Part shown: positions 1 through 7,606 of the stretch, in pieces
Position numbering within the stretch: the stretch's first letter is position 1
Layout: the number at the start of each line of letters is the position of its first letter
NCBI RefSeq assembly: GCF_000376785.1
Contig: NZ_AQXX01000075.1
Coordinates: 1 to 33,036, forward strand
From: Hahella ganghwensis DSM 17046
Lineage (GTDB): Bacteria; Pseudomonadota; Gammaproteobacteria; Pseudomonadales; Oleiphilaceae
Direction of reading: 5' to 3'
Length of the DNA stretch: 33,036 nt
Made by a program: the position numbers and the translations under genes
Notes under the pieces: generated by a model
Databases searched by the model: none
Told to the model about the DNA's origin: nothing
Seen by the model: the letters and a program-made list of their open reading frames with translations, nothing else

Positions 1-292
1 ACGCTACCTGGAGGATGGCGCCGTGCCCATCGACAATAATTGGGTGGAAAACCAGATCCGGCCTTGGGCGCTGGGTCGTTCCAACTGGTTGTTTGCCGGA
101 TCGCTGCGCAGTGGTCAGCGGGCAGCGGCAGTAATGAGTCTGATCCAATCGGCCAAACTGAACGGACATGATCCCTATGCTTATCTGAAAGATGTACTGG
201 CGCGTCTGCCGACGCAGAAGAACAGTGCCATTGCTGAATTACTGCCTCACAACTGGAGCGGTCCGGTCAACCTGTGATAGCCGGACGCTTAC
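1..292 (+). mobile_element. Right end of an IS66-family insertion sequence
   Basis: The window opens inside an IS66-type transposase gene. Fifteen bases after its stop codon is the sequence CGGACGCTTAC (282-292), which read on the minus strand gives GTAAGCGTCCG, the usual start of an IS66-family terminal inverted repeat. I place the element's end at 292. The next eight bases (293-300, AAAAAAAG) would be the target duplication copy if IS66's usual 8-bp duplication was made; the other copy lies outside the window. The element is cut by the window edge. Confidence 0.8.
2..277 (+). CDS. IS66-family transposase, C-terminal part
   Basis: This is the last 91 codons of a DDE transposase, open at the window's left edge. 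The motif DNNWVENQIRPWALGR, followed by SNWLFAGS and a Gly-Ala-rich helix, is the classic IS66 C-terminal catalytic block; the Glu in WVEN is the third acidic residue of the DDE triad. The tail (KDVLARLPT, then ELLPHNW) matches the usual C-terminal end of the family, so the 3' end appears complete. Full-length members are about 500 residues. It would catalyse movement of the IS together with small accessory proteins encoded upstream, outside the window. Confidence 0.9.
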   Translation, partial: RYLEDGAVPIDNNWVENQIRPWALGRSNWLFAGSLRSGQRAAAVMSLIQSAKLNGHDPYAYLKDVLARLPTQKNSAIAELLPHNWSGPVNL

Positions 293-620
293 AAAAAAAG
301 GGTTAAACAACCACTTCTTTTCGCCCAGATAAACGCCTTTTCCACAAATACTGCTTGTGCAGTTCAGGTGTCGAACAACCCTTTCGGACTGGATCTCGAC
401 GTAATGAAAGCGATTGCATTTATGGTTTGGAACACTTCCATTCACTTGCTGAGCTAGGCCGGGTCAAAAACTGGCCCTGATACCGAATGGGGTAAAACTC
501 GGTGAGCCTGAACCATTCAGAAGTCTGGCCTGAATGGGAAGGTTCAGTTTGCTCAAGACTGCCAGTTACCTGCATTTTTGTATCGTCAGTAGGAGCAGCA
601 CTCTAAACTTGTGTTAGATA

Positions 621-634
621 TGAAAGCGCTTTCA
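621..634. promoter_or_regulatory. Perfect LacI/GalR-family operator palindrome
   Basis: The 14-bp sequence TGAAAGCGCTTTCA is a perfect palindrome with the central CpG typical of LacI/GalR-family operators. No sugar gene follows: the next gene downstream is egtB, more than 500 bp away. A LacI-family regulator is encoded about 7 kb away (7607-8656), but whether it binds here is unknown. Confidence 0.5.
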
Positions 635-776
635 CTCTGTCCCGTCGTTTGGGGCCTGTCAATGGGGATGTGGGGTGATGCTGTGTTGTTCGTTATAAAT
701 AAATCAGTTAATTCAAATAGTTACTTGTTGGTAACATAGTGTAACAAAACCTTGCCGGACGCTAGCTTGGTGCTGG

Positions 777-820
777 CATTGGGCTGTTTTCACCTGGTAG
801 AGGAATACAACAGCCCAATG
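777..820. repeat. Inverted repeat with perfect 12-bp arms
   Basis: CATTGGGCTGTT (777-788) and AACAGCCCAATG (809-820) are exact reverse complements separated by 20 bases. There is no T-run on either side, so it is a poor intrinsic terminator. It could be a cruciform or RNA hairpin left from a lost gene or small mobile element. Confidence 0.5.
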
Positions 821-1151
821 GCGAGAGGCTCAGAGCAGCTGAATAATGATGGGGTGGGTTTCTGGGTCACTACTAAAGCATTTAATGAAATTGGGATCAG
901 CGTCGAGTATACGATCATACCTTGGAGGTGAGTCCTGGTAACTTTCTGCTGAGCGGGCGGAATATGAATAGGTACTAATGTGAATTACGACAGGCAAATG
1001 CCCGAATTGTCTGCTATGTTATTAACCATTGCAGTACCCCAGGGGGGTGTTGACGTTTTATGTGGCTCAGCCCTGCTGGCTCTACATGAGCGTTTCATGA
1101 AATTTCGACACTTCCTGTTTATATGGATAATCAACACCCAGGAATCTCGTG

Positions 1152-2422
1152 ATGGTGACTGCAAGAGAGCGCCTTCTTCCCCTGTATAAACAAGTTCGTT
1201 CCTCAACTCTCGGTTTGACTGATGGACTGACAGCCGAAGACATGATGCTGCAGTCAATGGAGGATGCCAGTCCTGCCAAGTGGCACCTTGGACATACAAC
1301 CTGGTTCTTTGAAGCTTTGATTCTGGATGCCTATCATTCAGAATATCAACGATTTAGCGACCAGTTTTTCTTTCTTTTTAATTCCTATTATGAGTCTCTG
1401 GGAGAACGCCATCCACGCCCCTTCAGGGGAATGTTAAGCAGGCCCTCTCTGGAACAGGTGCTGGAATATCGCCATCATGTAGATCAGTCGCTTATAGAGT
1501 TACTTGAAAGAGATAACCTTCCGTCTGAGTGCTGGCAGCGGCTTGAACTTGGCCTTCATCATGAAATGCAACATCAGGAACTATTGATCACCGATCAGTT
1601 GCATGGATTCAGTTTTCATCGTTTCGATCCTATCTGGAAAACACTTCTGAACAAACCTCAGGTTTCCTCTGAAGTGTCCGCTCATGCCTGGGTAGCGCAG
1701 GCAGGAGGTCTGGTGTCTGTGGGAATGCCAGCGGAAAGAGGGAGCGAAGAATTTGCGTACGATTGTGAAACCCCGCTTCATCAGCAATACCTGCGTCCGT
1801 ATTGTCTTGCGTCCAGACCCGTCACGAATTTTGAGTGGCTGGCGTTTATGTCAGATGATGGGTACAGGATTCCCAGCTATGGTTGTCTGATGGTTGGGCC
1901 TGTGTGTCCAGAGAAGGGTGGCAAGCCCCTCTTTATTGGCAGCAGAAGGACGGGGAGTGGTTTCGATATACCCCTCACGGCTTGATGCCTCTAAACCCCG
2001 ATGAGAGCGTTTGTCATATCAGCTACTTTGAAGCGGATGCATTTGCACGCTGGGTCGGGGCTCGATTGCCCACGGAGTCGGAGTGGGAAGTCGCCGCTCG
2101 AGAGTATCCGGTTGAAGGGCGATGTATGGAGCAGGGGCTTTGGTTTCCCGCAAAGTCCCTGCCTGATTCCGGGGCTGCTCTACAGCATCTGTATGGAAAT
2201 GTCTGGGAGTGGACTCAGAGTCCCTATCTGGCATATCCGGGCTTTCAGCCGCTACAGGGGGCTCTGGGCGAATATAACGGGAAATTTATGTGTGGCCAGT
2301 TTGTATTGAAGGGAGGTGCATTTACGTCTCCTGAAAAGTTGTTGCGGGCAAGCTATCGGAACTTTTTCTATCCCCATCAACGCTGGCAGGCGACTGGGGT
2401 AAGGTTGGCAAAACATGAATGA
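1152..2422 (+). pseudogene. egtB: Hercynine oxygenase EgtB (ergothioneine synthesis), frameshifted
   Basis: EgtB is the non-haem iron enzyme that joins hercynine to a thiol donor to form the sulfoxide precursor of ergothioneine. The N-terminal DinB-like domain carries the iron ligands: WHLGHTTWFFE near residue 45 and HHEMQHQE near 137-144. The C-terminal formylglycine-generating-enzyme-like domain includes DGWACVSREGWQAPLYW, LPTESEWEVAAR and NVWEWT. The reading frame breaks at about 1878-1882: IPSY is followed in another frame by WLSDGW, and restoring one T (TAT-TGG) rejoins them. No other lesion is seen. An AGGA about 8 bases upstream supports ATG 1152 over GTG 1149. The gene overlaps egtD by 8 bp. 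Either a recent mutation or a sequencing error; if an error, the gene is intact at about 424 residues. Confidence 0.85.
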
Positions 2423-3371
2423 AATAATGCTGCCCGTTGAGATCGGTGCGCAGGAACAGACGTTTTATCAGGATGTGGTAGAAGGACTTTCAGAAACTCC
2501 TAAAAGAATACCAAGCAAATATTTTTACGACCAGAAAGGCTCGGAGTTATTCGAACAGATATGTGATCTCGAAGAGTATTACCTGACCAGAACTGAACTG
2601 GGAATGTTGGATGGCGTGGCGAGTGATCTGGCCAACTTCCTGCCGAAAATCTCCCGGATAGTTGAATTTGGCAGCGGCAACTGTGAAAAGGTGCAGTATC
2701 TTCTTGATCGGCACAGCAGTATTCGTCGATATCTGCCTATCGATGTCTCGGAATCTTTCCTCCTGTTTCATGCTGACCGGCTGATGCAGCGATATCACGG
2801 TCTGGATGTTCTCCCGGTTGTTGGGGATTTCAATGTGCCGATTTCACTGGAAGAGGAAGAGGGTATCAGTCTTGGCTTTTTTCCTGGCTCAACCATCGGT
2901 AATCTGGATCGCTGGGAAGCGATCCGATTTCTGCGCAACGCTGCGGATACCCTGGGAACCAAGAGCTACTTCCTGGTCGGGGTGGATACCCTGAAAGACA
3001 GAGATATTCTGCTGGCGGCTTATGATGATGCCAAGGGGGTTACCCGGGATTTCAATCTGAATCTGTTAAGAAGGCTTCAACAGGAATTAGGTGCCAATCT
3101 GAATATCGACCAATTTGAGCACGAAGCCCGTTTTAACCAGGAGCAGAGCCGTATCGAAATGCATCTGAAAAGCCGCTGTGATCAGACGGTGCGAATCAAT
3201 GGTGATACGTTCCGGCTTATTGAGGGCGAGACCATTCATACTGAAAACTCCCACAAGTATAGTGTTGAGAGCTTCCAGGATCTGGCTAGGTTAGGTGGAT
3301 GGGAGTCCTGCCGTGTGTGGCTGGCAGACGGGGAAATGTTCAGTATTCATTTGCTGAAGCGTATAGATTAG
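2415..3371 (+). CDS. egtD: L-histidine N-alpha-methyltransferase EgtD
   Basis: EgtD trimethylates histidine with S-adenosylmethionine to give hercynine, the first step of ergothioneine synthesis and the supply of EgtB's substrate. At 318 residues it has the normal family length (about 320). Visible landmarks are SKYFYDQKGSELFE near residue 34, YYLTRTE at 55-61, the SAM-binding loop VEFGSGN at 83-89, the acidic segment IDVSES near 109, and FFPGSTIGN. The start ATG lies inside the end of egtB (stop 2420-2422), so the two are probably cotranscribed and translationally coupled. The pair egtB-egtD is the common two-gene bacterial form; egtC and egtA are not present here. A hairpin with arms GAGTCCGG/CCGGACTC lies after the stop (3396-3435). 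Confidence 0.93.
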   Translation: MNEIMLPVEIGAQEQTFYQDVVEGLSETPKRIPSKYFYDQKGSELFEQICDLEEYYLTRTELGMLDGVASDLANFLPKISRIVEFGSGNCEKVQYLLDRHSSIRRYLPIDVSESFLLFHADRLMQRYHGLDVLPVVGDFNVPISLEEEEGISLGFFPGSTIGNLDRWEAIRFLRNAADTLGTKSYFLVGVDTLKDRDILLAAYDDAKGVTRDFNLNLLRRLQQELGANLNIDQFEHEARFNQEQSRIEMHLKSRCDQTVRINGDTFRLIEGETIHTENSHKYSVESFQDLARLGGWESCRVWLADGEMFSIHLLKRID

Positions 3372-3395
3372 GCAAGAGGAACACCCTCTGCCGCT

Positions 3396-3435
3396 GAGTC
3401 CGGGACAGTATTTTCTGTATTCTGTTACCGGACTC
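3396..3435. terminator. Hairpin between convergent egtD and binding-protein pseudogene
   Basis: GAGTCCGG (3396-3403) pairs perfectly with CCGGACTC (3428-3435), with a partly self-complementary AT-rich loop. It sits between two convergent genes, so it is placed to end transcription from both sides. There is no clear T-tract, so termination is inferred from position only. Confidence 0.4.
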
Positions 3436-3483
3436 GACGTCCCTGATACAAGACAGCCTCGATTTGCAAGAATGGGCTGAAAG

Positions 3484-4295
3484 TTACTCCTGACGTGGCA
3501 GTGCCGCTTGCTCTTTCCAGACGGCTGTGTATTTTTTGACAAGATGTTGAGGGATGCCTGCGTCAACCATCTTGGCAATCTTATCATCCAGAAATGCCTT
3601 GAACTCAGGAGAGTTGCATTTGCTTGCTTTGGATAAGGTGAAGTAAAGGCCTTCAGAACCAACAGGTTTATCCAGGGAAATGATGTCTGTACTAATGCCC
3701 ATGGCTTCGGCAATCGCGATTCCCTGATAAAGTTCATAGATGACGTAGTCGGTTCTCCCCAGTAAAACAGGCGTTCGAAGGCAAACTCAATTGAGCGAAC
3801 CTCTTCAATGATGAGGTTTCTTTTTGCGTAAAGGTCGAATTCCTGTCCGAAACTGTTGTTAATGAGAGTGTCGCCAATCTTTCCTTTGAGGTCTGCCCAC
3901 TCATTGAAGGGAAACGCCTTGTCTTTCTTGACAAAAATAACATTCGGCATATACATCATGGGCGGCAAGACGTAGTCCATCCAAGTTTGTCTTTCGTCTG
4001 TAATGAATGCGCCAGTGAGCATATCAATTCTGCCGACTCTGGCTTCTGCCTGAGAGCGGGACCATGGGCCGACGTATTGGGAGTTGATCGTGATATTCTG
4101 ATCTGCAACTGCCATTTCAAGAAGCTCCACCGCTGCCCCGATCAGGCGGGCGGGGTTCTTGCGATCATGTCAGAGAAGTGGGGGGTACTCTGGGTTGCCG
4201 GTCACATTCAGCTCTGAACAAAACGCTGAAGCATAGGACAGCCCTGGTAAAAATGAACAAATGACAACTAAGATTGCACACGAGATTTTCTTCAT
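3484..4295 (-). pseudogene. Periplasmic solute-binding protein (SBP_bac_3 type), inactivated
   Basis: Rejoined, the frames give a polar-amino-acid-type periplasmic binding protein of about 270 residues: a signal peptide starting MKKISCAILVVICSF, then VTGNPEYPPLL, RIDMLTGAFITDERQ, and a C-terminal lobe ending KKYTAVWKEQAALPRQE. Two lesions are visible. Codon 42 is TGA (4170-4172) where the sequence around it (LL*HDRKNPARLIGAA) suggests a lost TGG tryptophan. Further on, one T is missing from a T-run on the minus strand (3764-3767), so FERL continues as LLGRTDYVIYELYQGIAIAEAMG in the next frame. No ABC permease or ATPase gene is adjacent. The substrate cannot be assigned. With two independent lesions this is more likely a real pseudogene than the other frameshifted genes here. 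Confidence 0.8.
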
Positions 4296-4751
4296 TACTA
4301 CCTACCCGGCCGGTTGTTCTTGTTAAGCCGCCTGATGGGGGAGGCTCGTCAGCTTCATATTCCCCTCATATAGTATAAATAAAGACAATTTCTTCTCATT
4401 TATCCAGTTATTCGCCCGAATCCATTTCATATTGCAGTAATACTTTATAGCTGAGAAAAAGTTATGTCTGTACTGTCATTTTTTTTTACTGGTCAATTCT
4501 TTGCCGGTATGGCGTCATTTTTTTTTTCTATGACAGTTAATTAAATATAACCTTATGATATTTATAGAGTATTTCGATATTTTTAGATCGTTTCCAGACG
4601 GTACACTCCATCGCCTACGTCGGTTTTCTTTACAGAACGGTAAAGCATGTTCCGTCTATAGGCCTTTTTTCCTATTTTTGATCGATGTTAATTTTACTTT
4701 CTGTTTTTAAGTTATTGTAAATAATGACAAATAAAATATTGGTACTGCGAT

Positions 4752-4760
4752 TGCTATAAT
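4752..4760 (+). promoter_or_regulatory. Extended -10 promoter for the small RNA
   Basis: TGCTATAAT matches the extended -10 consensus TGnTATAAT exactly. It lies in an AT-rich upstream region, with transcription expected to start near 4767. No good -35 box is seen at the usual distance, which fits an extended -10 promoter. An inverted repeat CTTTAC-N6-GTAAAG (4628-4645) about 110 bases upstream could bind an activator. Confidence 0.45.
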
Positions 4761-4766
4761 TTTTAT

Positions 4767-4948
4767 ATATGAAATTCCATTGGTTTCGTCATAAGCCAAA
4801 GGTCCGATGTCTCGGATAAGGAATGACGGAAGCAGGATCTCCACAGAGTGGGGAGAGTTGCGACACAGAGGTCGCAACAGCTTGGAAAACAGTTAAATTC
4901 ATTGGCGGTGAATACCCCTCTTAGCTTTGGCTAAGAGGGTCTTTTTTT
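4767..4948 (+). ncRNA. Candidate small RNA with repeated GGA motifs (possible CsrA/RsmA sponge)
   Basis: About 180 nt lie between an extended -10 promoter and a strong intrinsic terminator, with no credible ORF and no downstream gene on this strand; the next gene is convergent. The transcript would carry six GGA triplets between 4814 and 4886, four of them in 24 nt (4814-4837), mixed with hairpins: CCGA/TCGG at the 5' side, CCAC/GTGG around 4841-4851, and a perfect 8-bp stem GTTGCGAC/GTCGCAAC (4857-4878). Short hairpins plus repeated A(N)GGA motifs are the design of CsrB/RsmY/RsmZ RNAs that sequester CsrA/RsmA. That identity is inference: the order of motifs and loops does not match a member I can recall exactly. 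Confidence 0.5.
4916..4948 (+). terminator. Strong intrinsic terminator of the small RNA
   Basis: CCCTCTTAGC (4916-4925) pairs perfectly with GCTAAGAGGG (4930-4939) over a TTTG loop and is followed by seven T residues (4942-4948). The T-run is on the plus strand, so the terminator ends the plus-strand transcript and not the convergent chemoreceptor gene. Confidence 0.9.
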
Positions 4949-4960
4949 ATGTGTTCCCGA

Positions 4961-6583
4961 TTATTGAAAGCGTGCTGCCAAAGCTTCTGCATCGTTCGAA
5001 AGCTGTGTCAGGGATAGGACTTTTTCCTTAGCCGAACCAGATCCTCTTGCTGCCTCTTCAATCAGCTCGCTGATTTCCTGAAGATTCTTCGCAATGTCCT
5101 CAGAAACTGCTAATTGCTCTTCTGCTGCCGTGGCAACTTCGCTGTTCATTCCAGACATCTGAGTGATTGCCTGACTGATGGCTCCCAATTTCTCGTTGGC
5201 TTCGCTGAAATGCTGGCTGCATTCCTCAGAGATCTGTTGACTGGTCTGCATTACGTTGACCGTATTCCTGGCGCCGGTTTGGACGTTATCGATAATCTTC
5301 TCAATTTCTTCGGTTGATAGTTGAGTCTTTTGTGCAAGACTACGGACTTCATCTGCGACAACGGCAAACCCGCGACCCTGCTCTCCCGCCCTGGCAGCTT
5401 CAATGGCAGCATTCAGAGCCAATAGATTAGTTTGTTCGGCAATACCCCGGATGACGTTCAGGACGGTGCCGACATTCTCCGTATCAGCGGCCAGATCCTG
5501 CACTGTTTTGGCACTGTCCTCTACCTGCCGGGCCAGATCCTGCATAGCTTGATTGGCTTTCTTCATGGCTTCCATGCCGTCTTTGGCAATGGTGTCTGTC
5601 TCTTGAGCCACCTCTGCAGCATGATTGGCGTTCTGAACTACCTGTTGTGCGGAAGCCGTCATTTGTTGCATGGCTGTAGCCACTTGTGTGGTGCGGCTAT
5701 TGGATTCAGTGGAACAATTGGTGATATCTTCAGTAGTCCGGCTGATGATACTGATATTCTCGCTTAAATTGCTCGAGGTCAGTGTCAGGCTGCGGGATAC
5801 ATCCCCCATAAATTCAACCAGTCTTTTCAGTGCCTTTTCCAGTGCTCCCAATTCATCCTGTCGATTGGTTACCTGGACCTCAATGAGCATGCCCTGTCCC
5901 AGTTTGTGGGAGGCATCGATCAAGTCCTTGGTGGGTTTAACGATCCTGACATTGGTTAGAAGAAGGGTAATCAAAGCAGATAGAACGATGGCAATGCCCA
6001 AAGCGATGCTGGCAATGGTAATTGCCTGATTGAGTGCATCATTACTTGTCGTAATATTCGTACTGGCCTTTTCGACATAGACTTCTGCTGCATCCTGCAA
6101 AGTTTTTGTTGGTTCCCGGTCAATACCCGAGACAGCTTTATCACCGACTTTGGAATCAAAGTTGGCATTCACAAAGTCGTTATACCCTTTTCTGTATGCT
6201 TGGCCCATTGTCTGGTGAGAAGTCTGGAATTTCTGTAACAGCGACTTGACTTCAGGGTCGGTGACCTGGGGTAATGTTGCCTTCAGGTTTTGCTGAATCT
6301 CCTGCTCCCGTTCTATGAATCGTCCCCAGTATTTCTCCCTTTGGCCTGAATCATATCCCCTGAGCAAAACGTTCTTCCATTCCTGAACCTGGATTTTGAA
6401 ATCAACCACCATGCCTGTGATCTGACGCTCAGTGTGAATGTCCTTCTTCACCGTTTCGCTGAACTGATTAATTTCGGAGCTGGTGGTCATTATCAGATAA
6501 AGAGATGCGCCGGCGGTCAGCATGGATCCGATAAGAATGGCGACAATTAACTGATAAAGGAGGCTGGTACGGACGAAGCTCAT
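4961..6583 (-). CDS. Methyl-accepting chemotaxis protein
   Basis: This is a membrane chemoreceptor that would pass ligand signals to CheA/CheW. Segments in order: transmembrane helix about 10-32, a mainly helical periplasmic domain of about 155 residues with the [10 protein letters not shown] motif at 69-78 common in four-helix-bundle sensors, transmembrane helix about 187-210, HAMP about 211-263, then a long cytoplasmic coiled coil. The signalling tip [20 protein letters not shown] followed by [19 protein letters not shown] lies at 379-418 and matches the conserved hairpin closely. The protein ends AARFQ, with no C-terminal CheR-binding pentapeptide. GGGAG upstream of the ATG supports the start. 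The gene stands alone; the ligand cannot be predicted. Confidence 0.95.
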   Translation of the reverse strand: MSFVRTSLLYQLIVAILIGSMLTAGASLYLIMTTSSEINQFSETVKKDIHTERQITGMVVDFKIQVQEWKNVLLRGYDSGQREKYWGRFIEREQEIQQNLKATLPQVTDPEVKSLLQKFQTSHQTMGQAYRKGYNDFVNANFDSKVGDKAVSGIDREPTKTLQDAAEVYVEKASTNITTSNDALNQAITIASIALGIAIVLSALITLLLTNVRIVKPTKDLIDASHKLGQGMLIEVQVTNRQDELGALEKALKRLVEFMGDVSRSLTLTSSNLSENISIISRTTEDITNCSTESNSRTTQVATAMQQMTASAQQVVQNANHAAEVAQETDTIAKDGMEAMKKANQAMQDLARQVEDSAKTVQDLAADTENVGTVLNVIRGIAEQTNLLALNAAIEAARAGEQGRGFAVVADEVRSLAQKTQLSTEEIEKIIDNVQTGARNTVNVMQTSQQISEECSQHFSEANEKLGAISQAITQMSGMNSEVATAAEEQLAVSEDIAKNLQEISELIEEAARGSGSAKEKVLSLTQLSNDAEALAARFQ

Positions 6584-6796
6584 GGCGCACTCCCGACGAA
6601 GTGATATTTTGTAGTTAACCTATTAATTCATAGCACAACACTGGGTATTATCCAGAGGGGGTGGCTAAAAAATAGGCTGATCGGAGAGCCGTTTTATGAG
6701 TCAGATAGGGCTGTTACCGGGGGCTTGGAGAGTCAACAAAAATGGGAGGAATCAGTCGCCTTGAAAATGGCCGATAACCTCCCAGAGGTGAAGTGG

Positions 6797-7486
6797 TTAA
6801 AGAGTGCCGGAGAGGTCCTTTTCAATGGCTTCGTCAAGGAAGTCCAGAAAATCCGAGCGTGATTTCAACTTGGTGTTGGCGTGTGCTTTCATGTTTAGTT
6901 TGGCCAACTGAGAGGCGAGTCCCTGAGCCTGAGCGGCCAGTTGTGCTTCTGGGACAACCATATCAAGAAAGCCTGCGGAAACGGCCGTTTTAGGGTCAAA
7001 CATCTCGGCACAGAGTACAGAGCGGTTGAAGTAACTCGCGGGAAGGCGTCCACTTGCCAGTTCAATACCGGCGTAGTGCATGGTCATCCCAATAGCGACT
7101 TCATTCAGTCCAATTTTATAGTCTCCTTCTACGCCAATGCGGATATCTGAAGACAATAACAGGAAAGCGCCTTTTGCCACGGCATGGCCACTGCAGGCAG
7201 CAATGATCGGGGTAGGGAAGGCCAGCAGGCGGCGGGAAAGTTTCGAGCCTTCAGTCACCAGCGCCATCGCGGCTTCGTTACCGGACTGCATGACCTTCAA
7301 GTCATAGCCTCCGGAAAATATGCCCGGTTGCCCGGTTATGACCACAACCGCCTGAGCTTGTTCTGCCTGATCCAGCGCCTGATGCAACTCTGCAATCAGT
7401 TCGTGGGAGATGGCGTTAACTTTGCCGTTCTGAAGAGTAATGGTGGCAATCTGGTCTTCGAGTTGAAAGTGCAATAGTTGAAACAT
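6797..7486 (-). CDS. Enoyl-CoA hydratase/isomerase (crotonase) family protein
   Basis: The 229-residue protein has the crotonase fold, which binds acyl-CoA thioesters and stabilises an enolate in an oxyanion hole. Landmarks are NGKVNAIS near the N-terminus, FSGGYDLK (first oxyanion-hole loop), GHAVAKGAFLLLSSDIRIG (second loop and helix) and GLNEVAIGM. It is slightly shorter than the usual 255-260 residues, lacking part of the C-terminal helices. The exact reaction (hydratase, isomerase or hydrolase) cannot be told from this sequence. AGGA upstream of ATG 7486 supports the start. It is not clearly part of the adjacent agl operon: its start is about 120 bases downstream of the aglR stop. Confidence 0.88.
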   Translation of the reverse strand: MFQLLHFQLEDQIATITLQNGKVNAISHELIAELHQALDQAEQAQAVVVITGQPGIFSGGYDLKVMQSGNEAAMALVTEGSKLSRRLLAFPTPIIAACSGHAVAKGAFLLLSSDIRIGVEGDYKIGLNEVAIGMTMHYAGIELASGRLPASYFNRSVLCAEMFDPKTAVSAGFLDMVVPEAQLAAQAQGLASQLAKLNMKAHANTKLKSRSDFLDFLDEAIEKDLSGTL

Positions 7487-7606
7487 GAGTGATGTTCCTG
7501 ATCATTATTATGAAAAGAAACGCATGATAGCAGAATATTGTAAGGCGCTATGATAGGAAGCAGCAGATGCCCGGTTGATTAGTCACCTCCACAAGCTCCT
7601 GGCGGC

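Larger units (their letters stand above)
293..1151. other. Gene-free stretch between IS66 and egtB
   Basis: No open frame here has a recognisable domain or a convincing ribosome site. It contains a LacI-type operator palindrome (621-634), a near copy of it (405-418), an imperfect hairpin (504-554) and a perfect 12-bp-arm hairpin (777-820), each listed separately or under findings. It may be the remains of a locus whose gene was lost when IS66 inserted. The egtB promoter should lie near its right end, but I see no strong consensus there. Confidence 0.5.

Noticed and set aside
338-454. Frame reading ...SNNPFGLDLDVMKAIAF..., like the start of an amino-acid binding protein
   Set aside because: Only about ten residues look like the family motif, no homology continues on either side, and the same bases contain the near-operator at 405-418. 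Too short to call a gene remnant.
985-1299. Minus-strand ORF overlapping the egtB start
   Set aside because: It overlaps well-supported egtB coding sequence, has no recognisable domain, and no ribosome site.
4170-4172. In-frame TGA in the binding-protein gene as a possible selenocysteine codon
   Set aside because: The family does not use selenocysteine, the context fits a Trp (TGG) position, no SECIS-like hairpin follows, and the gene has a separate frameshift.
4767-4948. Riboswitch (c-di-GMP, glycine or glutamine type)
   Set aside because: Some short strings resemble parts of these (GACGGAAGCAGG, GGGGAGAG), but the full conserved cores are missing and there is no downstream gene on this strand to control.
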